A DNA stretch of 64,000 nucleotides, from the NCBI RefSeq assembly GCF_041361465.1, contig NZ_JBGKAC010000001.1, positions 186,001-250,000 of the forward strand. Direction: 5' to 3'. The notes under the pieces are model-generated. The model was not told where the DNA came from, made no database searches, and saw nothing but the letters and a program-made list of their open reading frames with translations. Origin of the DNA: Halobaculum sp. MBLA0143. Its GTDB lineage: Archaea > Halobacteriota > Halobacteria > Halobacteriales > Haloferacaceae. This document shows positions 25,663 to 35,231 of this stretch, piece after piece. A program made the translations under genes and the position numbers. The first letter of the stretch is position 1; each line of letters starts with the position of its first letter.

Positions 25663-27060
25663 ATGCTGGACGTGAGTCCCGAGGAGATTACCGACGGGCC
25701 GCTCGGACGGGCGCTGGCCGTACTGGCCGCCCCCATGGTCGTCCAGCACTTGGTGTTGGTCGGCCAACAGGTGGTCGACGTGTTCTGGGTCGGCCGTCTC
25801 GGCGGCGAGGCGGTCGCGGCGATCGGGCTGATCGCGCCGGTGGTCGGACTGCTCGGCGTCGGCACGCGAATCGGCAGCGCCGGCGGCCAGGTCCTCGTCT
25901 CTCAACGGATCGGAGCGGACGACCCGTCGGCCGCGCGGCGAGCGGCGACACACGCTATCGGCTTCGCCGCGGGCACGAACGTGGTGTTGGCCGCCGTCGT
26001 GTCGCTGACGGCCGGGTCGATCGTCGGTCTGTTCGACCCGGGCGGGACCGTCGCCAGTCTGGCGGCGTCGTACCTCGCCGTGCTCGCCTTCTCGAACGTG
26101 TTCTCCGGCGTGAGCGACATGGTGGAAGCGAGCTACGTCGGCGCGGGAGACTCCCGGACGCCGATGGTGCTGAACTTCCTGGCGATCGGGGTGAACCTGG
26201 GGTTGGACCCGTTCCTGATCTTCGGCTGGGGGCCGTTCCCGCAGCTCGGGATCGAGGGGGCGGCGTTGGCGACACTGATCGGCTACGGCACGTCGGCGGT
26301 CGTCGGACTCACCCTGTTGTTCTCCTCGTACACCGGATTCTCGCTGCGGCTCGACTCGTTCCGGCCGGACTCGGGAACGGCCCGAGAGCTGTTGGAGATC
26401 GGACTGCCGGCGGGTGGCCAGAGCGCCGCCAGACAGTTCGCCCGGCTGGTCGTGGTGTGGGTCGTGTCGACGGTCGGCGGTGGCGCGGCGCTGGCGGCGT
26501 ACACCATCGGCGCCCGGATCGCAACCGTGGTGTTCGTCCCGGCCCAGGCGCTCGGCAGCGCCTCCACGACCGTCGTGGGTCAGAACCTCGGTGCCGACCG
26601 GCCGGACCGAGCCACCCGGGCGACGTGGTTGGGTGTCGGCGCCGGCGCGATCGGGCTGGGGCTGTTGGGCGTCGGCCAGTGGCTGTTCCCGACGACACTA
26701 GCGGAGTTGTTCGTTCCGGGGATCGGCGGCGAGACGCTCGCCTTCACGGTCACGTACCTCCAGATCCTGGCGTACGGCTACTGGGCGCTGGGGACGATCT
26801 ACACGGTCCAGGCGGGGTTCGACGGCGCCGGCCGGACGGAGATCGGAATGTACGCCACGATGCTCCAGTACTGGGCCGTCCGAGTGCCGTTGGCGGCCGC
26901 CGGAGCGTTCCTCCTCGGAATGGGGGTCTCGGGGCCGTTCTGGGCGATCACCGTCTCGAACGTCGTCGCCGCCCTCGGTCTGGTCGGTTACTTCTGGCGC
27001 TCCACCGACGACGGGATGTTACGACGCGCCGCGGAGAACGCGAGCGCCAGCGCAGACTGA
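25663..27060 (+). CDS. MATE-family multidrug/sodium antiporter
   Basis: A protein of 465 residues with about twelve membrane helices in two repeats. MATE features include LAAPMVVQHLVLVGQQVVDVFWVGRLG at the start of the first half (in part), VLVSQRIGAD and, in the second half, STTVVGQNLGADRPDRA. MATE proteins export drugs or metabolites in exchange for Na+ or H+. ATG at 25663 follows an AT-rich promoter (AAATTACTTAC near 25620). It is divergent from the MDR gene. The natural substrate is unknown. Confidence 0.88.
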   Translation: MLDVSPEEITDGPLGRALAVLAAPMVVQHLVLVGQQVVDVFWVGRLGGEAVAAIGLIAPVVGLLGVGTRIGSAGGQVLVSQRIGADDPSAARRAATHAIGFAAGTNVVLAAVVSLTAGSIVGLFDPGGTVASLAASYLAVLAFSNVFSGVSDMVEASYVGAGDSRTPMVLNFLAIGVNLGLDPFLIFGWGPFPQLGIEGAALATLIGYGTSAVVGLTLLFSSYTGFSLRLDSFRPDSGTARELLEIGLPAGGQSAARQFARLVVVWVVSTVGGGAALAAYTIGARIATVVFVPAQALGSASTTVVGQNLGADRPDRATRATWLGVGAGAIGLGLLGVGQWLFPTTLAELFVPGIGGETLAFTVTYLQILAYGYWALGTIYTVQAGFDGAGRTEIGMYATMLQYWAVRVPLAAAGAFLLGMGVSGPFWAITVSNVVAALGLVGYFWRSTDDGMLRRAAENASASAD

Positions 27061-27235
27061 CCGCGTCCCGATCGCGTGCGAGATCCTCCGCGATCGAGAG
27101 CGTGAGTGTGTGTACCGCTCACACGGTTCTGCCGATTCGGCCGGAATCGACAGACGGCGCCGGATTCGACGAACCCGAACGTCCGGACTGCACGAACCGG
27201 CGCCGGGCCGTCGACAACACCACTCCGAGTTAACT

Positions 27236-27285
27236 GTTGTCGTACGGACTATGTACGTGCAACGAACACCCGTTGTCGAACGTAC
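27236..27285 (+). promoter_or_regulatory. inverted and direct repeats upstream of the peptide ABC operon
   Basis: GTACGTGCAACGA (27253-27265) and TTGTCGAACGTAC (27273-27285) form an imperfect 13-base inverted repeat (10 of 13 pairs) around a 7-base spacer. GTTGTCGTACG (27236-27246) and GTTGTCGAACG (27272-27282) form a direct repeat 36 bases apart. A TATA-like CGTTTATG lies at 27314-27321, about 30 bases before the ATG. This is a plausible operator for the dipeptide transporter; the regulator is unknown. Confidence 0.45.
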
Positions 27286-27347
27286 CGGGTGGTACTGTAA
27301 CGTAGAAACGCCACGTTTATGCTCTTCTGCCGGCCAGATGCCGTCGC

Positions 27348-29198
27348 ATGACAGACCAGAACACATCACGGCGTCGGTTCCTCGCAGCGACCGGGTCGGT
27401 CGCTGGCGCGGCCGCGCTCGCAGGCTGCTCGGGCGGCAGCGGTACCGACACCGAGGCGGAGACGGGTGAAGGTAGTAGCCCGACCGCGACGGAGGGCGGC
27501 GACACCGGCTCCTCCGGAGGGACGTTCAACCGAATCAACAGCACCATCTCGACGTTCGACCCCATCCAGGCGACGGACACGGCCTCCGGTCGGGTCATTC
27601 GGCAGGTGTTCGACACGCTGTTGATCTACGAGAACGCGACCACGACCGTCACGAACCAGCTCGCGACGGACTACGAGGTGTCCGACGACTTCAACACGTA
27701 CACCTTCACGCTGGCCGACGACGCCACGTTCCACAACGGCGACGACGTGACGGCCTCGGACATCGTCTACTCGTGGGAGCGGCTCGCTCAGTCCACCAAC
27801 TCCAGCCGGGCGTACTTCATCCTCGACTCCATCGGCGTCACCTCCGAGACGGAGACCGTCATGCAGGACGGCGAGGAGGTCGAGCAGTACAAGCCGGGGA
27901 GTCTGGGTCTCGAGGCGGTCGACGAGAAGACGCTCCGGATGGAGCTGTCGGCCCCGTTCCACGCCACGCTCCAGATGATGGCGTACACCTCCTTCGCTGC
28001 GGTGCCGGAGGGCATCGTCGGCGACATCGAGGGGTACGACGGCGACATCCCGCGTGACGAGTTCGCCACCTCGAACCCGGTCGGTGCCGGTCCGTTCGAG
28101 CTGGAGACCTACGAGTCCGGTACGGAAGTGTCCGTGACGGCGCGCGACGAGCACTACCGCGGTGGCGCGAACGTCGACCGCGTCCACTGGCAGATCATCG
28201 AGAAGGACCAGCCGTCGTACAACTACGCGATGAACCGGAACGCCGACCTGTTCGGCATTCCGACGCCGTTCTACGAGCCGAGCAAGGTGTCCGTCGAGGA
28301 GGAGGACTCCGCCGGCCGGATGCTGGGATCGTACGGCCAGATCCGCAACGGCGACACGGTGAACTACGTCGGCATCCCGACGATCAACTCCTTCTACGTC
28401 GGGTTCAACATGGAGAAGGTGCCGAAGGCGGTGCGGAAGGCGTTCGCCTACGTCGCCAACCAGGAGCTGTTCATCAACGAGGTGTTCAAGGGCCGCGGCT
28501 CCGCCTCCTACCACTTCACGCCGCCGTCCATCTATCCGGGCGGCGCCAACGAGTACACGAACCACGCCGAAAGCGAGTACCCGTACGGCTACGGCGAGGC
28601 GCTCCAGGACAAGGCAATCGAGGTCATGGAGGAGGCCGGCTACGGGCCGGACAACCGCTTCGAGGTCCAGTGGACCCAGTACCAGTCGGAGTCCTGGCTC
28701 CAGATGGCGCAGATCCTGCGTGACCGGCTCTCGTCGGCGTACATCGACATGAAGATCGAGCAGGCACCGTTCGGGCCGCTGCTCTCGCGTGGCCGCAACG
28801 GGAAGCTGGAGGTGTACACCCTCGGGTGGATCGCCGACTGGCCGGCGCCGGACAACTTCCTGCAGCTGCTGAACCCGCCGCAGACGGACACGAGTTCCTC
28901 TGCGCCGGTGTCGTACATCAACTGGAACTCCGAGGAGGCCGAAGCGGACGCCGCCCAGGAGGCGGCAGACGCGTACAGCAGAGTTCGGGACAACCAGGCC
29001 CCGACCGATGCTGCCCAGCAGGAACGGAACGACGCGTACGTCCAGATCGAGGAGGCCAACTGGGAGGACGTCGGCTTCCTGCCGATCTACCACCAGATCA
29101 AGGAGTACATGTGGTACGACGGGCTCCAGGACTTCACCCCGCCGGGTGGGATGGACCTGAGCCGGCTCCAGTTCGACTCGATCAGCCTGGACAAGTAA
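27348..29198 (+). CDS. dppA: peptide/solute ABC transporter substrate-binding lipoprotein (DppA/OppA family)
   Basis: A protein of 616 residues. The Tat lipoprotein signal SRRRFLAATGSVAGAAALAGC is visible in its parts, with Cys as the lipid-anchored residue, then a Gly/Thr/Glu-rich tether. The body is an SBP_bac_5 domain: TFNRINSTISTFDPIQ, DDATFHNGDDVTASDIVYSWERL and ATSNPVGAGPFELETYE are the usual landmarks. It binds di- or oligopeptides, or nickel or sugars in some relatives, outside the membrane and delivers them to the permeases encoded next. First gene of a five-gene operon with a separate promoter. Confidence 0.92.
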   Translation: MTDQNTSRRRFLAATGSVAGAAALAGCSGGSGTDTEAETGEGSSPTATEGGDTGSSGGTFNRINSTISTFDPIQATDTASGRVIRQVFDTLLIYENATTTVTNQLATDYEVSDDFNTYTFTLADDATFHNGDDVTASDIVYSWERLAQSTNSSRAYFILDSIGVTSETETVMQDGEEVEQYKPGSLGLEAVDEKTLRMELSAPFHATLQMMAYTSFAAVPEGIVGDIEGYDGDIPRDEFATSNPVGAGPFELETYESGTEVSVTARDEHYRGGANVDRVHWQIIEKDQPSYNYAMNRNADLFGIPTPFYEPSKVSVEEEDSAGRMLGSYGQIRNGDTVNYVGIPTINSFYVGFNMEKVPKAVRKAFAYVANQELFINEVFKGRGSASYHFTPPSIYPGGANEYTNHAESEYPYGYGEALQDKAIEVMEEAGYGPDNRFEVQWTQYQSESWLQMAQILRDRLSSAYIDMKIEQAPFGPLLSRGRNGKLEVYTLGWIADWPAPDNFLQLLNPPQTDTSSSAPVSYINWNSEEAEADAAQEAADAYSRVRDNQAPTDAAQQERNDAYVQIEEANWEDVGFLPIYHQIKEYMWYDGLQDFTPPGGMDLSRLQFDSISLDK

Positions 29199-29367
29199 CT
29201 CGGTCGGCTCCGTCGGCACTCCGTCGCCGACTCTCGATTTCGACGACAGATGGTCACAAGGACTCTTAGCACGATCTCTACGCTCGGACGAGACCGACGC
29301 GCGGCCGAAAGCGTAAGGGACAAGCGTACGATACGGGAAGGCCACAACAGAATGCACACGCACAGGT

Positions 29368-29374
29368 GGAGGTG
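29368..29374 (+). promoter_or_regulatory. Shine-Dalgarno box deciding the dppB start
   Basis: GGAGGTG lies 6 bases before GTG at 29381. This supports that start over the in-frame GTG at 29366, which overlaps the box itself. A leadered internal gene of an operon would be expected to use such a site. Confidence 0.6.
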
Positions 29375-29380
29375 GGCGCC

Positions 29381-30442
29381 GTGAGCCGGTGGCGGTATCT
29401 CGGCCAGCGGCTCCTCCTGTCGTTTCCGGTGTTGTTGTTCGGGACGACGGTGTCGTTCTTGCTCGTGTACGCGAGCCCGTTGGATCCGGTCTCGTCGATT
29501 CTGGGGAACAACTACACGCCAGAGGCGGCCGCCCGGATCAGGCAGTCGCTCGGGCTGAACCAACCGCTGTGGGAGCAGTACGTCGACTACATCGTCGGGC
29601 TGTGGACGTTCGATCTGGGTAACTCCTGGGTGATTCAGCGCGGGACGGACGCGGGCACACTCGTGTGGCTGTACCTCCCGCGGACGATCTGGCTCGGCTT
29701 CTGGTCCGTGCTGATCGCCATCCTGTTCGGGATCCCGCTGGGCTTCTACGCGGGGCTCAACCCCAACACCGGTGGGGACTACCTCGCCTCGTTCGGCGGG
29801 ATCGTCTGGCGGGCGATGCCGAACTTCTGGCTGGCCGTCATCCTCGTCAGCGTGCTCTCGCAGTCGAAAGACTACCTCGGGTTCGAGTGGGCGGGGTGGC
29901 TGGTCAAGACGAACATCGTCACACCGCCGACGCTGGACTTCCTGGCGAACCCGGCCGGCGCGGTGACGAGCCCACAGGAGTGGTGGATCGAGGTGGGCGA
30001 CGACGGCTCGTTCCTCGCAGCGACCAAACAGATCCTGCCGGCGGCGCTCGTGCTGGGGTCGGCGTCGATGGGCAACGAGATGCGGATCGGCCGAACTGCA
30101 GTCTTGGAGCAGCGAAACGCCCAGTACGTCGAGACCGCCCGAGCGAAGGGGGTGCCCGAACGGCTGATCGTCTGGAAGCACGTCTTCCGCAACGCGATGA
30201 TCCCGTTGGTGCCGATCATCGCCGGGGAGGCGTTCCTGCTCATCGGCGGGAGCGTCCTCGTCGAGACGGTGTTCGCGATCAACGGGCTGGGGTACCTGTT
30301 CTTCCAGGCGGCACTCCAGTCGGACGTGCCGCTCTTGGGAGTGCTCGTGTTCATCTTCTCCATCCTCCTGGTGGGGCTCAACATCGCACAGGACCTGCTG
30401 TACACACTGATCGACCCGCGAGTCGGCTACGACGAGGACTGA
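29381..30442 (+). CDS. dppB: peptide ABC transporter permease (DppB family)
   Basis: A protein of 353 residues with six membrane helices. The N-terminal YLGQRLLLSFPVLLFGTTVSFLLVY and the EAA-like loop (RTAVLEQRNAQYVETARAKGVPERLIVWKHVFRNA, in parts) mark the BPD_transp_1 family; the EAA loop docks on the ATPases. An insertion near residues 150-200 (NIVTPPTLDFLANP) enlarges an external loop. It follows dppA by 182 bases and precedes dppC by one base. Confidence 0.92.
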   Translation: MSRWRYLGQRLLLSFPVLLFGTTVSFLLVYASPLDPVSSILGNNYTPEAAARIRQSLGLNQPLWEQYVDYIVGLWTFDLGNSWVIQRGTDAGTLVWLYLPRTIWLGFWSVLIAILFGIPLGFYAGLNPNTGGDYLASFGGIVWRAMPNFWLAVILVSVLSQSKDYLGFEWAGWLVKTNIVTPPTLDFLANPAGAVTSPQEWWIEVGDDGSFLAATKQILPAALVLGSASMGNEMRIGRTAVLEQRNAQYVETARAKGVPERLIVWKHVFRNAMIPLVPIIAGEAFLLIGGSVLVETVFAINGLGYLFFQAALQSDVPLLGVLVFIFSILLVGLNIAQDLLYTLIDPRVGYDED

Positions 30443-30443
30443 A

Positions 30444-31913
30444 ATGGCAACAGAGAACGTCACGACGACCGAACAGACGCTCGAACGCAGCGACCAGTCA
30501 CTGACCCAGCGCGTGCTGGCGACGCCACGCCCGGCGATGGTGTGGCTCGCCGGCCTGACGCTGCTCGTGCTCCCGGAGCTCGGAGCGCTCCTCACGACAC
30601 TCGCCCAGGCGTTCCTCGGGGTGTTGAAACTGCTCCCGAGCGATCCTGCGGTTGCGACCGCGAACGGGCTCGTCTCCGGTGCCGAACAGATCCCGACGCT
30701 GCTGTCGAGAGAGACGATCCCGAACCAGGGTCACGAGCTGCCGGGAGGCGGCTGGACCGGGACGTTCCTGGGACTGGAGCCGATGTGGGCGTGGACGATC
30801 CGTGCCGGGCTGATCTACGTCTACACCGGGGTGACGCTGTGGTGGCTCTGGCGCGGCTACGACACCTACCGGGAACACTACCGGGTCGCGGACTGGAGCC
30901 CGGCCGACGACCAGATCGACCGGTTCGCCAGACACGACTGGGGTCGGTTCGGGCTGGTCCTCGTCGCCTTCTTCGTGGTGATGGCGTTGTTCGCCCCGGC
31001 GTTCGGACCGACGACGGTGGAACAGAACATCAGACAGCCGTACAGCTACGAGACGGAGTACCTCAACCCCGATACGAACACGGTGGAGACGGTGACGGTC
31101 GGTGTCGCCAACGTCCGGGCGAGCTCCGGCGGGGGTGAGGCGGTCGGGCCGTGGACGTACGACGACTTCGGTCGGTTCCACCCAGCGGGGACACTCACCA
31201 CCGGGAAGGACATGATGACGTTCCTCGCGCACGGCGCACGAGTGTCGTTGTTCATCGGTGGCGTCTCCATCGCCGTCTCCGGGTTCATCGCCGTCGTGCT
31301 GGCCCTCGTGACGGCCTACTACAAGGGGCTGGCGGACCTCATCACCGTGATCACCAGCGACTCGATCCAGGTGATCCCGCAGTTCCTGTTGTTGATCATG
31401 GCGTGGGCCGTGTTCAGCAACCACTGGCTGTCGGCGGTGTTCAACGGCGCGCTCCTGATGATCGCCATCTTCTCGTTCACGAACTGGACGTTCATCTGGC
31501 GGACGATCCGTGGCCCGGCGCTCCAGGTCGCCGAAGAGGAGTGGATCGACGCCGCACGCAGCTACGGACAGACGCCGCGGAAGACGATGAACAAACACAT
31601 GCTCCCTTACATCGTCGGCTACCTCTTGGTGTACGGTTCGATGCGGATCGGTGGGATCGTCGTCGCAATCGCCGGGCTGTCGTACCTCGGCCTGGGGATC
31701 ACCCCGCCGACCCCGGAGTGGGGGCGGGCGATTGCGAGCGGACAGAGCCTCGTGACGACCGCGTCCTGGCACATCGCGCTGATCCCGGGGGTCATGATCA
31801 CGTTGTTGGTGACCGGGCTGAACGCCTTCGGCGACGGGATCCGGGACGCCATCGACCCGCAGAGCGAGGGCGCGAGCAGTGAGGAGGCCGAGGCGGCCGG
31901 GGGTGGAGCGTGA
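30444..31913 (+). CDS. dppC: peptide ABC transporter permease (DppC family), extended N-terminus
   Basis: A protein of 489 residues. The C-terminal half is a standard DppC permease (TGKDMMTFLAHGARVSLFIG, YKGLADLITVITSDSIQVIPQF, and the EAA loop IDAARSYGQTPRKTMNKHMLP, in parts). The first 170 residues add two extra hydrophobic regions and a long loop absent from bacterial DppC (about 300 residues); this seems to be a haloarchaeal form. The stop overlaps the ATPase gene start by 4 bases. Confidence 0.9.
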   Translation: MATENVTTTEQTLERSDQSLTQRVLATPRPAMVWLAGLTLLVLPELGALLTTLAQAFLGVLKLLPSDPAVATANGLVSGAEQIPTLLSRETIPNQGHELPGGGWTGTFLGLEPMWAWTIRAGLIYVYTGVTLWWLWRGYDTYREHYRVADWSPADDQIDRFARHDWGRFGLVLVAFFVVMALFAPAFGPTTVEQNIRQPYSYETEYLNPDTNTVETVTVGVANVRASSGGGEAVGPWTYDDFGRFHPAGTLTTGKDMMTFLAHGARVSLFIGGVSIAVSGFIAVVLALVTAYYKGLADLITVITSDSIQVIPQFLLLIMAWAVFSNHWLSAVFNGALLMIAIFSFTNWTFIWRTIRGPALQVAEEEWIDAARSYGQTPRKTMNKHMLPYIVGYLLVYGSMRIGGIVVAIAGLSYLGLGITPPTPEWGRAIASGQSLVTTASWHIALIPGVMITLLVTGLNAFGDGIRDAIDPQSEGASSEEAEAAGGGA

Positions 31914-33124
31914 GCTCGCAGAGTCGCGCCGGGACGGCGACGACGCCGTCGGGCGACGACCCGATGCTGGAGGTGACGAACCTCCAGACGACGTTCTACA
32001 CGGACAAGGAGACGATCCACGCCGTCGACGGGGTGAGCTTCTCGCTGTACCCCGGCCAGACGACCGGCATCGTCGGCGAGTCCGGCTCCGGGAAGTCCGT
32101 CACGGCCCGTTCGATCATGGGGCTGGTCGACGAACCCGGTCGGATCGAAGGGGGCAGCGTCCGGTTCTGGCACACCCCGACGGTCCGGCAGTTCGCCGAC
32201 CGCTACGGCGGACGGACCGCAGAGCCGTCCGAGACGCCCGGTGACGACGACTTCGTGGTCGTCACGGACCGCTCCGACGGCCGGGTGACGGACGGCTACG
32301 TCAGCATGACGGACGCGCCGGACAAGGCGTTGCGGAAGCTGCGCGGCGGCGGGCTGGCGATGGTGTTCCAGGACCCGCTGTCGAGTCTCAACCCGGTGTA
32401 CACCGTCGGCAACCAGATCCGCGAGGCGCTGGACCTCCACCGGGACCTCTCCGGGAAGGAGGCGCGTTCGAAGGCGGTCGACCTGTTGGAGGCGGTCGGG
32501 ATCCCGGACGCCCCGCGGCGGCTCAAGGAGTACCCCCACGAGTTCTCCGGCGGGATGCGTCAGCGGGCCGTGATCGCCATGGCGCTGGCGTGTGACCCGG
32601 AGGTGTTGATCTGTGACGAGCCGACGACGGCGCTGGACGTGACGATCCAGGCGCAGATCCTCCAACTGCTCCAACGGCTGACGGAAGAACGGGACCTCGC
32701 CATCATGTTCATCACCCACGACATGGGTGTGATCGCGGAGATGTCCGACCGCGTGAACGTGATGTACGCCGGCGAGATCGTCGAGAGCGCGCCGGCCGCG
32801 GAGCTGTTCGACCGCCCGGCACACCCGTACACGGAGGGGCTGCTCGGCTCGATCCCCGGTCGTCAGGTCGGCGCCGACCGGCTCCAGACGATCGAGGGTG
32901 ACGTCCCGACGCCGACGGAGCCGGCGAGCGACTGTCGGTTCGCGTCGCGGTGTCCCAAGGAGTTCGACGAGTGTACGTCCGTCCACCCGGAGCCCGTCTC
33001 GCCGGCGGCCGACGGCGACTCGACGGACCACCGCGTCGCCTGTCTGTTGTACCCGGAGGACACGTCGGAGGCGAGACGGATCGACGACTACCACCTCGCG
33101 GCCGACGGGGGTGACGGCTCGTGA
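31910..33124 (+). CDS. dppD: peptide ABC transporter ATP-binding protein (DppD family) with an insertion
   Basis: A protein of 404 residues. Walker A is GESGSGKS (about 55-62), the Q-loop is MVFQDP, the signature FSGGMRQR, Walker [12 protein letters not shown] and the His switch FITHDMG. The C-terminal oligopeptide-transporter extension has the four-Cys iron-sulfur-like pattern ([17 protein letters not shown] ... ACLLYP, in parts). Between Walker A and the Q-loop there is an extra acidic segment of about 50 residues ([12 protein letters not shown] ... [10 protein letters not shown]), absent from bacterial DppD. It hydrolyses ATP at the inner face of the membrane, probably as a heterodimer with the next gene product. 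Coupled to both neighbours by 4-base overlaps. Confidence 0.92.
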   Translation: MSSQSRAGTATTPSGDDPMLEVTNLQTTFYTDKETIHAVDGVSFSLYPGQTTGIVGESGSGKSVTARSIMGLVDEPGRIEGGSVRFWHTPTVRQFADRYGGRTAEPSETPGDDDFVVVTDRSDGRVTDGYVSMTDAPDKALRKLRGGGLAMVFQDPLSSLNPVYTVGNQIREALDLHRDLSGKEARSKAVDLLEAVGIPDAPRRLKEYPHEFSGGMRQRAVIAMALACDPEVLICDEPTTALDVTIQAQILQLLQRLTEERDLAIMFITHDMGVIAEMSDRVNVMYAGEIVESAPAAELFDRPAHPYTEGLLGSIPGRQVGADRLQTIEGDVPTPTEPASDCRFASRCPKEFDECTSVHPEPVSPAADGDSTDHRVACLLYPEDTSEARRIDDYHLAADGGDGS

Positions 33125-34659
33125 CCGACGACGAGCCGCTCGTCGAGGTGAACGACCTGAAGACGTACTACGACGAGGGTGGCGGCCCGTTCTCGGACCC
33201 GCCGGTCAAGGCCGTCGACGGCGTCAGCTTCGACATCCACCGCGGGGAGACGCTGGGGCTCGTCGGGGAGTCCGGCTGCGGGAAGACCACCCTCGGCCGG
33301 ACGCTCGTCCAGTTGGAGACGGCGACGGCCGGCGAGGTGGAGTTCGCCGGCCAGGACGTGACCCGGCTGTCCGGGGGAGAGCTGAAGCGCTGGCGACGGG
33401 ACGCCCAGATGGTGTTCCAGGACCCCGAGTCCAGCCTCAACGACCGGATGACCGTCGGGGAGATCGTCCGCGAGCCGTTGGACGTCCACGACTGGCCGAA
33501 CCTCACGGCGGCCGTCCCGAACCAGAGCGTGGCCGTCTCCGGCGACGCGCGAGCGGTCGACACACAACGCGACGCCGACATCGTCGTCTCGCCGGACGGG
33601 GAGGTGTCCGTTCGAGAGTCGTTGCCGTTGTCGGCCGACGAGGTGGACGCCACCCTCTCGGGAGGCACCCTGTCGATCGACCTGCTCGTGGACAAGCAGG
33701 CGATCCGGCGGGACCGCGTCCGGTTCCTGTTGGAACGGGTCGGGCTCCGGGAGGAGCACTACTTCCGGTACCCGCACCAGTTCTCCGGCGGCCAGCGGCA
33801 ACGGGTGGGAATCGCCCGGGCGCTGGCGCTGGAGCCGGAGTTCGTCGTGTTGGACGAACCGGTGTCGGCGCTGGACGTGTCCGTCCAGGCGAAGGTGTTG
33901 AACCTCTTGGACGACCTCCAGGCTGAGTTCGACCTGACGTACCTGTTCATCGCCCACGACCTGAGCGTGGTGCGACACATCTGTGATCGGGTCGCCGTCA
34001 TGTACCTCGGCAACGTGATGGAGCTGGGCCCGACCGAGGAGATGTTCCGCGACCCGGCGAACCCGTACACGGCGTCGTTGCTGTCGGCGATCCCGGAGCC
34101 GGACCCGAGCGTGGAGAAGGAACGCATCACGCTGCGTGGCTCCCCGCCGTCGCCGCGGGACCCACCCGAGGGGTGTCCGTTCGCCACACGCTGCCCGGTC
34201 ACGGTTCGACCCGACGAGTACGCCGACGTGGACGACGAGGTGTGGGAGCGGATCCAGGAGTACCGGGACGTGGTCCGGGAACGCTCCCGGGTGTCGAAGT
34301 CGATCGTGGAGATCGCCCGCGAACGGCTGGGACTGAGCGGCGGCTACGAGGACGCCCGCGCGGTGGTCGACGACCTGTTCGAGGACGTCGACACGCCTCC
34401 GGCCGTCCGCGAGGTCGTCGACGAGACCGCAGACCGGGTCGTCGACGGGGACGCCGAGAGCGCCCGGAACCTGTTGGTCGAGGAGTTCGGCGGCGCCTGC
34501 GACCAGGAGGAGCCGGAGGCCCACGAGGTGAGTGACGCCGGGCGGACGAGCCGCTGTCACAGACACCGACCGGACCACGACGATCCGGCCGCCGTCGCGC
34601 CGGAGGTCGCGAGCCTCCACGAGCCGGAGGTCGACGACACCGCCGCGGCCGACGACTGA
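33121..34659 (+). CDS. dppF: peptide ABC transporter ATP-binding protein (DppF family) with an internal insertion
   Basis: A protein of 512 residues, against about 330 for bacterial DppF. Walker A is GESGCGKT, the Q-loop MVFQDPESS, the signature FSGGQRQR, Walker [12 protein letters not shown] and the switch FIAHDLS. About 60 residues (130-192) are inserted between the Q-loop and the signature; they are beta-rich and end with [20 protein letters not shown], which looks like the alpha-crystallin hallmark. The C-terminus carries a Cys motif ([11 protein letters not shown]), then about 110 extra acidic residues with a distant second pair of Cys/His ([15 protein letters not shown]). It should partner DppD. 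The insertion's role is unknown. Confidence 0.9.
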   Translation: MTDDEPLVEVNDLKTYYDEGGGPFSDPPVKAVDGVSFDIHRGETLGLVGESGCGKTTLGRTLVQLETATAGEVEFAGQDVTRLSGGELKRWRRDAQMVFQDPESSLNDRMTVGEIVREPLDVHDWPNLTAAVPNQSVAVSGDARAVDTQRDADIVVSPDGEVSVRESLPLSADEVDATLSGGTLSIDLLVDKQAIRRDRVRFLLERVGLREEHYFRYPHQFSGGQRQRVGIARALALEPEFVVLDEPVSALDVSVQAKVLNLLDDLQAEFDLTYLFIAHDLSVVRHICDRVAVMYLGNVMELGPTEEMFRDPANPYTASLLSAIPEPDPSVEKERITLRGSPPSPRDPPEGCPFATRCPVTVRPDEYADVDDEVWERIQEYRDVVRERSRVSKSIVEIARERLGLSGGYEDARAVVDDLFEDVDTPPAVREVVDETADRVVDGDAESARNLLVEEFGGACDQEEPEAHEVSDAGRTSRCHRHRPDHDDPAAVAPEVASLHEPEVDDTAAADD

Positions 34660-35180
34660 TGGCGTCGTCACAGCGCGGGGATCGGCGGCCGCGATCAACC
34701 CGGACACGTCGCCTGTTGGACGGCCTCCAGTACGCCGTCGCGTTGGCGGCGCTCGTCGCGGCCGTCTCGACGGTCGTCGGCGTCGCGCTCGCCGGCGTCG
34801 ACGCGGCCGCCGTGGCCGCGAAGTACGGGCTGTTCCTGGGCGGCACCGTCCACCTGGGGTACGCGACCGTGCTCGCGTGGGTCGGCTCCCGCGCTCCGGC
34901 GTTGTCGAACAACGGCATCATCGCGCGGGTGCGGTCGGTCGCGTCCTCGGACGACCGCGACGAGCGCGCCGGCACCGGTGCGTCGCTGTCGCTGGGTGAC
35001 GACGGGGACCTCGCCGAGCCGAGCGGGCTCCAACGGCTGATCCGTCGAGCCCCACCGACCGCGTGGTACCCCGTCCGTGCCCGCGACCGGATCAGTGACA
35101 CCGGTCGGCTGTTCCTCGCCAGCGGCGCGATGTTCCTCGCGTCGTTCCTCTCGGAGGCCGCGTTCGGCGTCGCGCTGTGA
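34659..35180 (+). CDS. haloarchaeal membrane protein, end of the peptide-transporter operon
   Basis: A protein of 173 residues with a basic N-terminus (RGDRRPRSTRTRRLL), two hydrophobic helices (YAVALAALVAAVSTVVGVALA and KYGLFLGGTVHLGYATVLAW in part), a polar middle and a last helix near the C-terminus (LFLASGAMFLASFLSEAAFGVAL in part). The ATG overlaps the dppF stop by one base (TGATG), so it is translated from the same mRNA. Conserved position after dppF would suggest a role with the transporter, but no function is known. Confidence 0.75.
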   Translation: MASSQRGDRRPRSTRTRRLLDGLQYAVALAALVAAVSTVVGVALAGVDAAAVAAKYGLFLGGTVHLGYATVLAWVGSRAPALSNNGIIARVRSVASSDDRDERAGTGASLSLGDDGDLAEPSGLQRLIRRAPPTAWYPVRARDRISDTGRLFLASGAMFLASFLSEAAFGVAL

Positions 35181-35231
35181 CTGCCCGCGGGACCGTCAGA
35201 TATCTGTGTCGGGCGCGTGAGCCACCGGCCC

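Noticed and set aside
24456..27233. 925-residue plus-strand open frame across the MDR and MATE genes
   Set aside because: Crosses an AT-rich promoter and two recognisable genes; translation is Arg/Gly/Asp-rich without domains.
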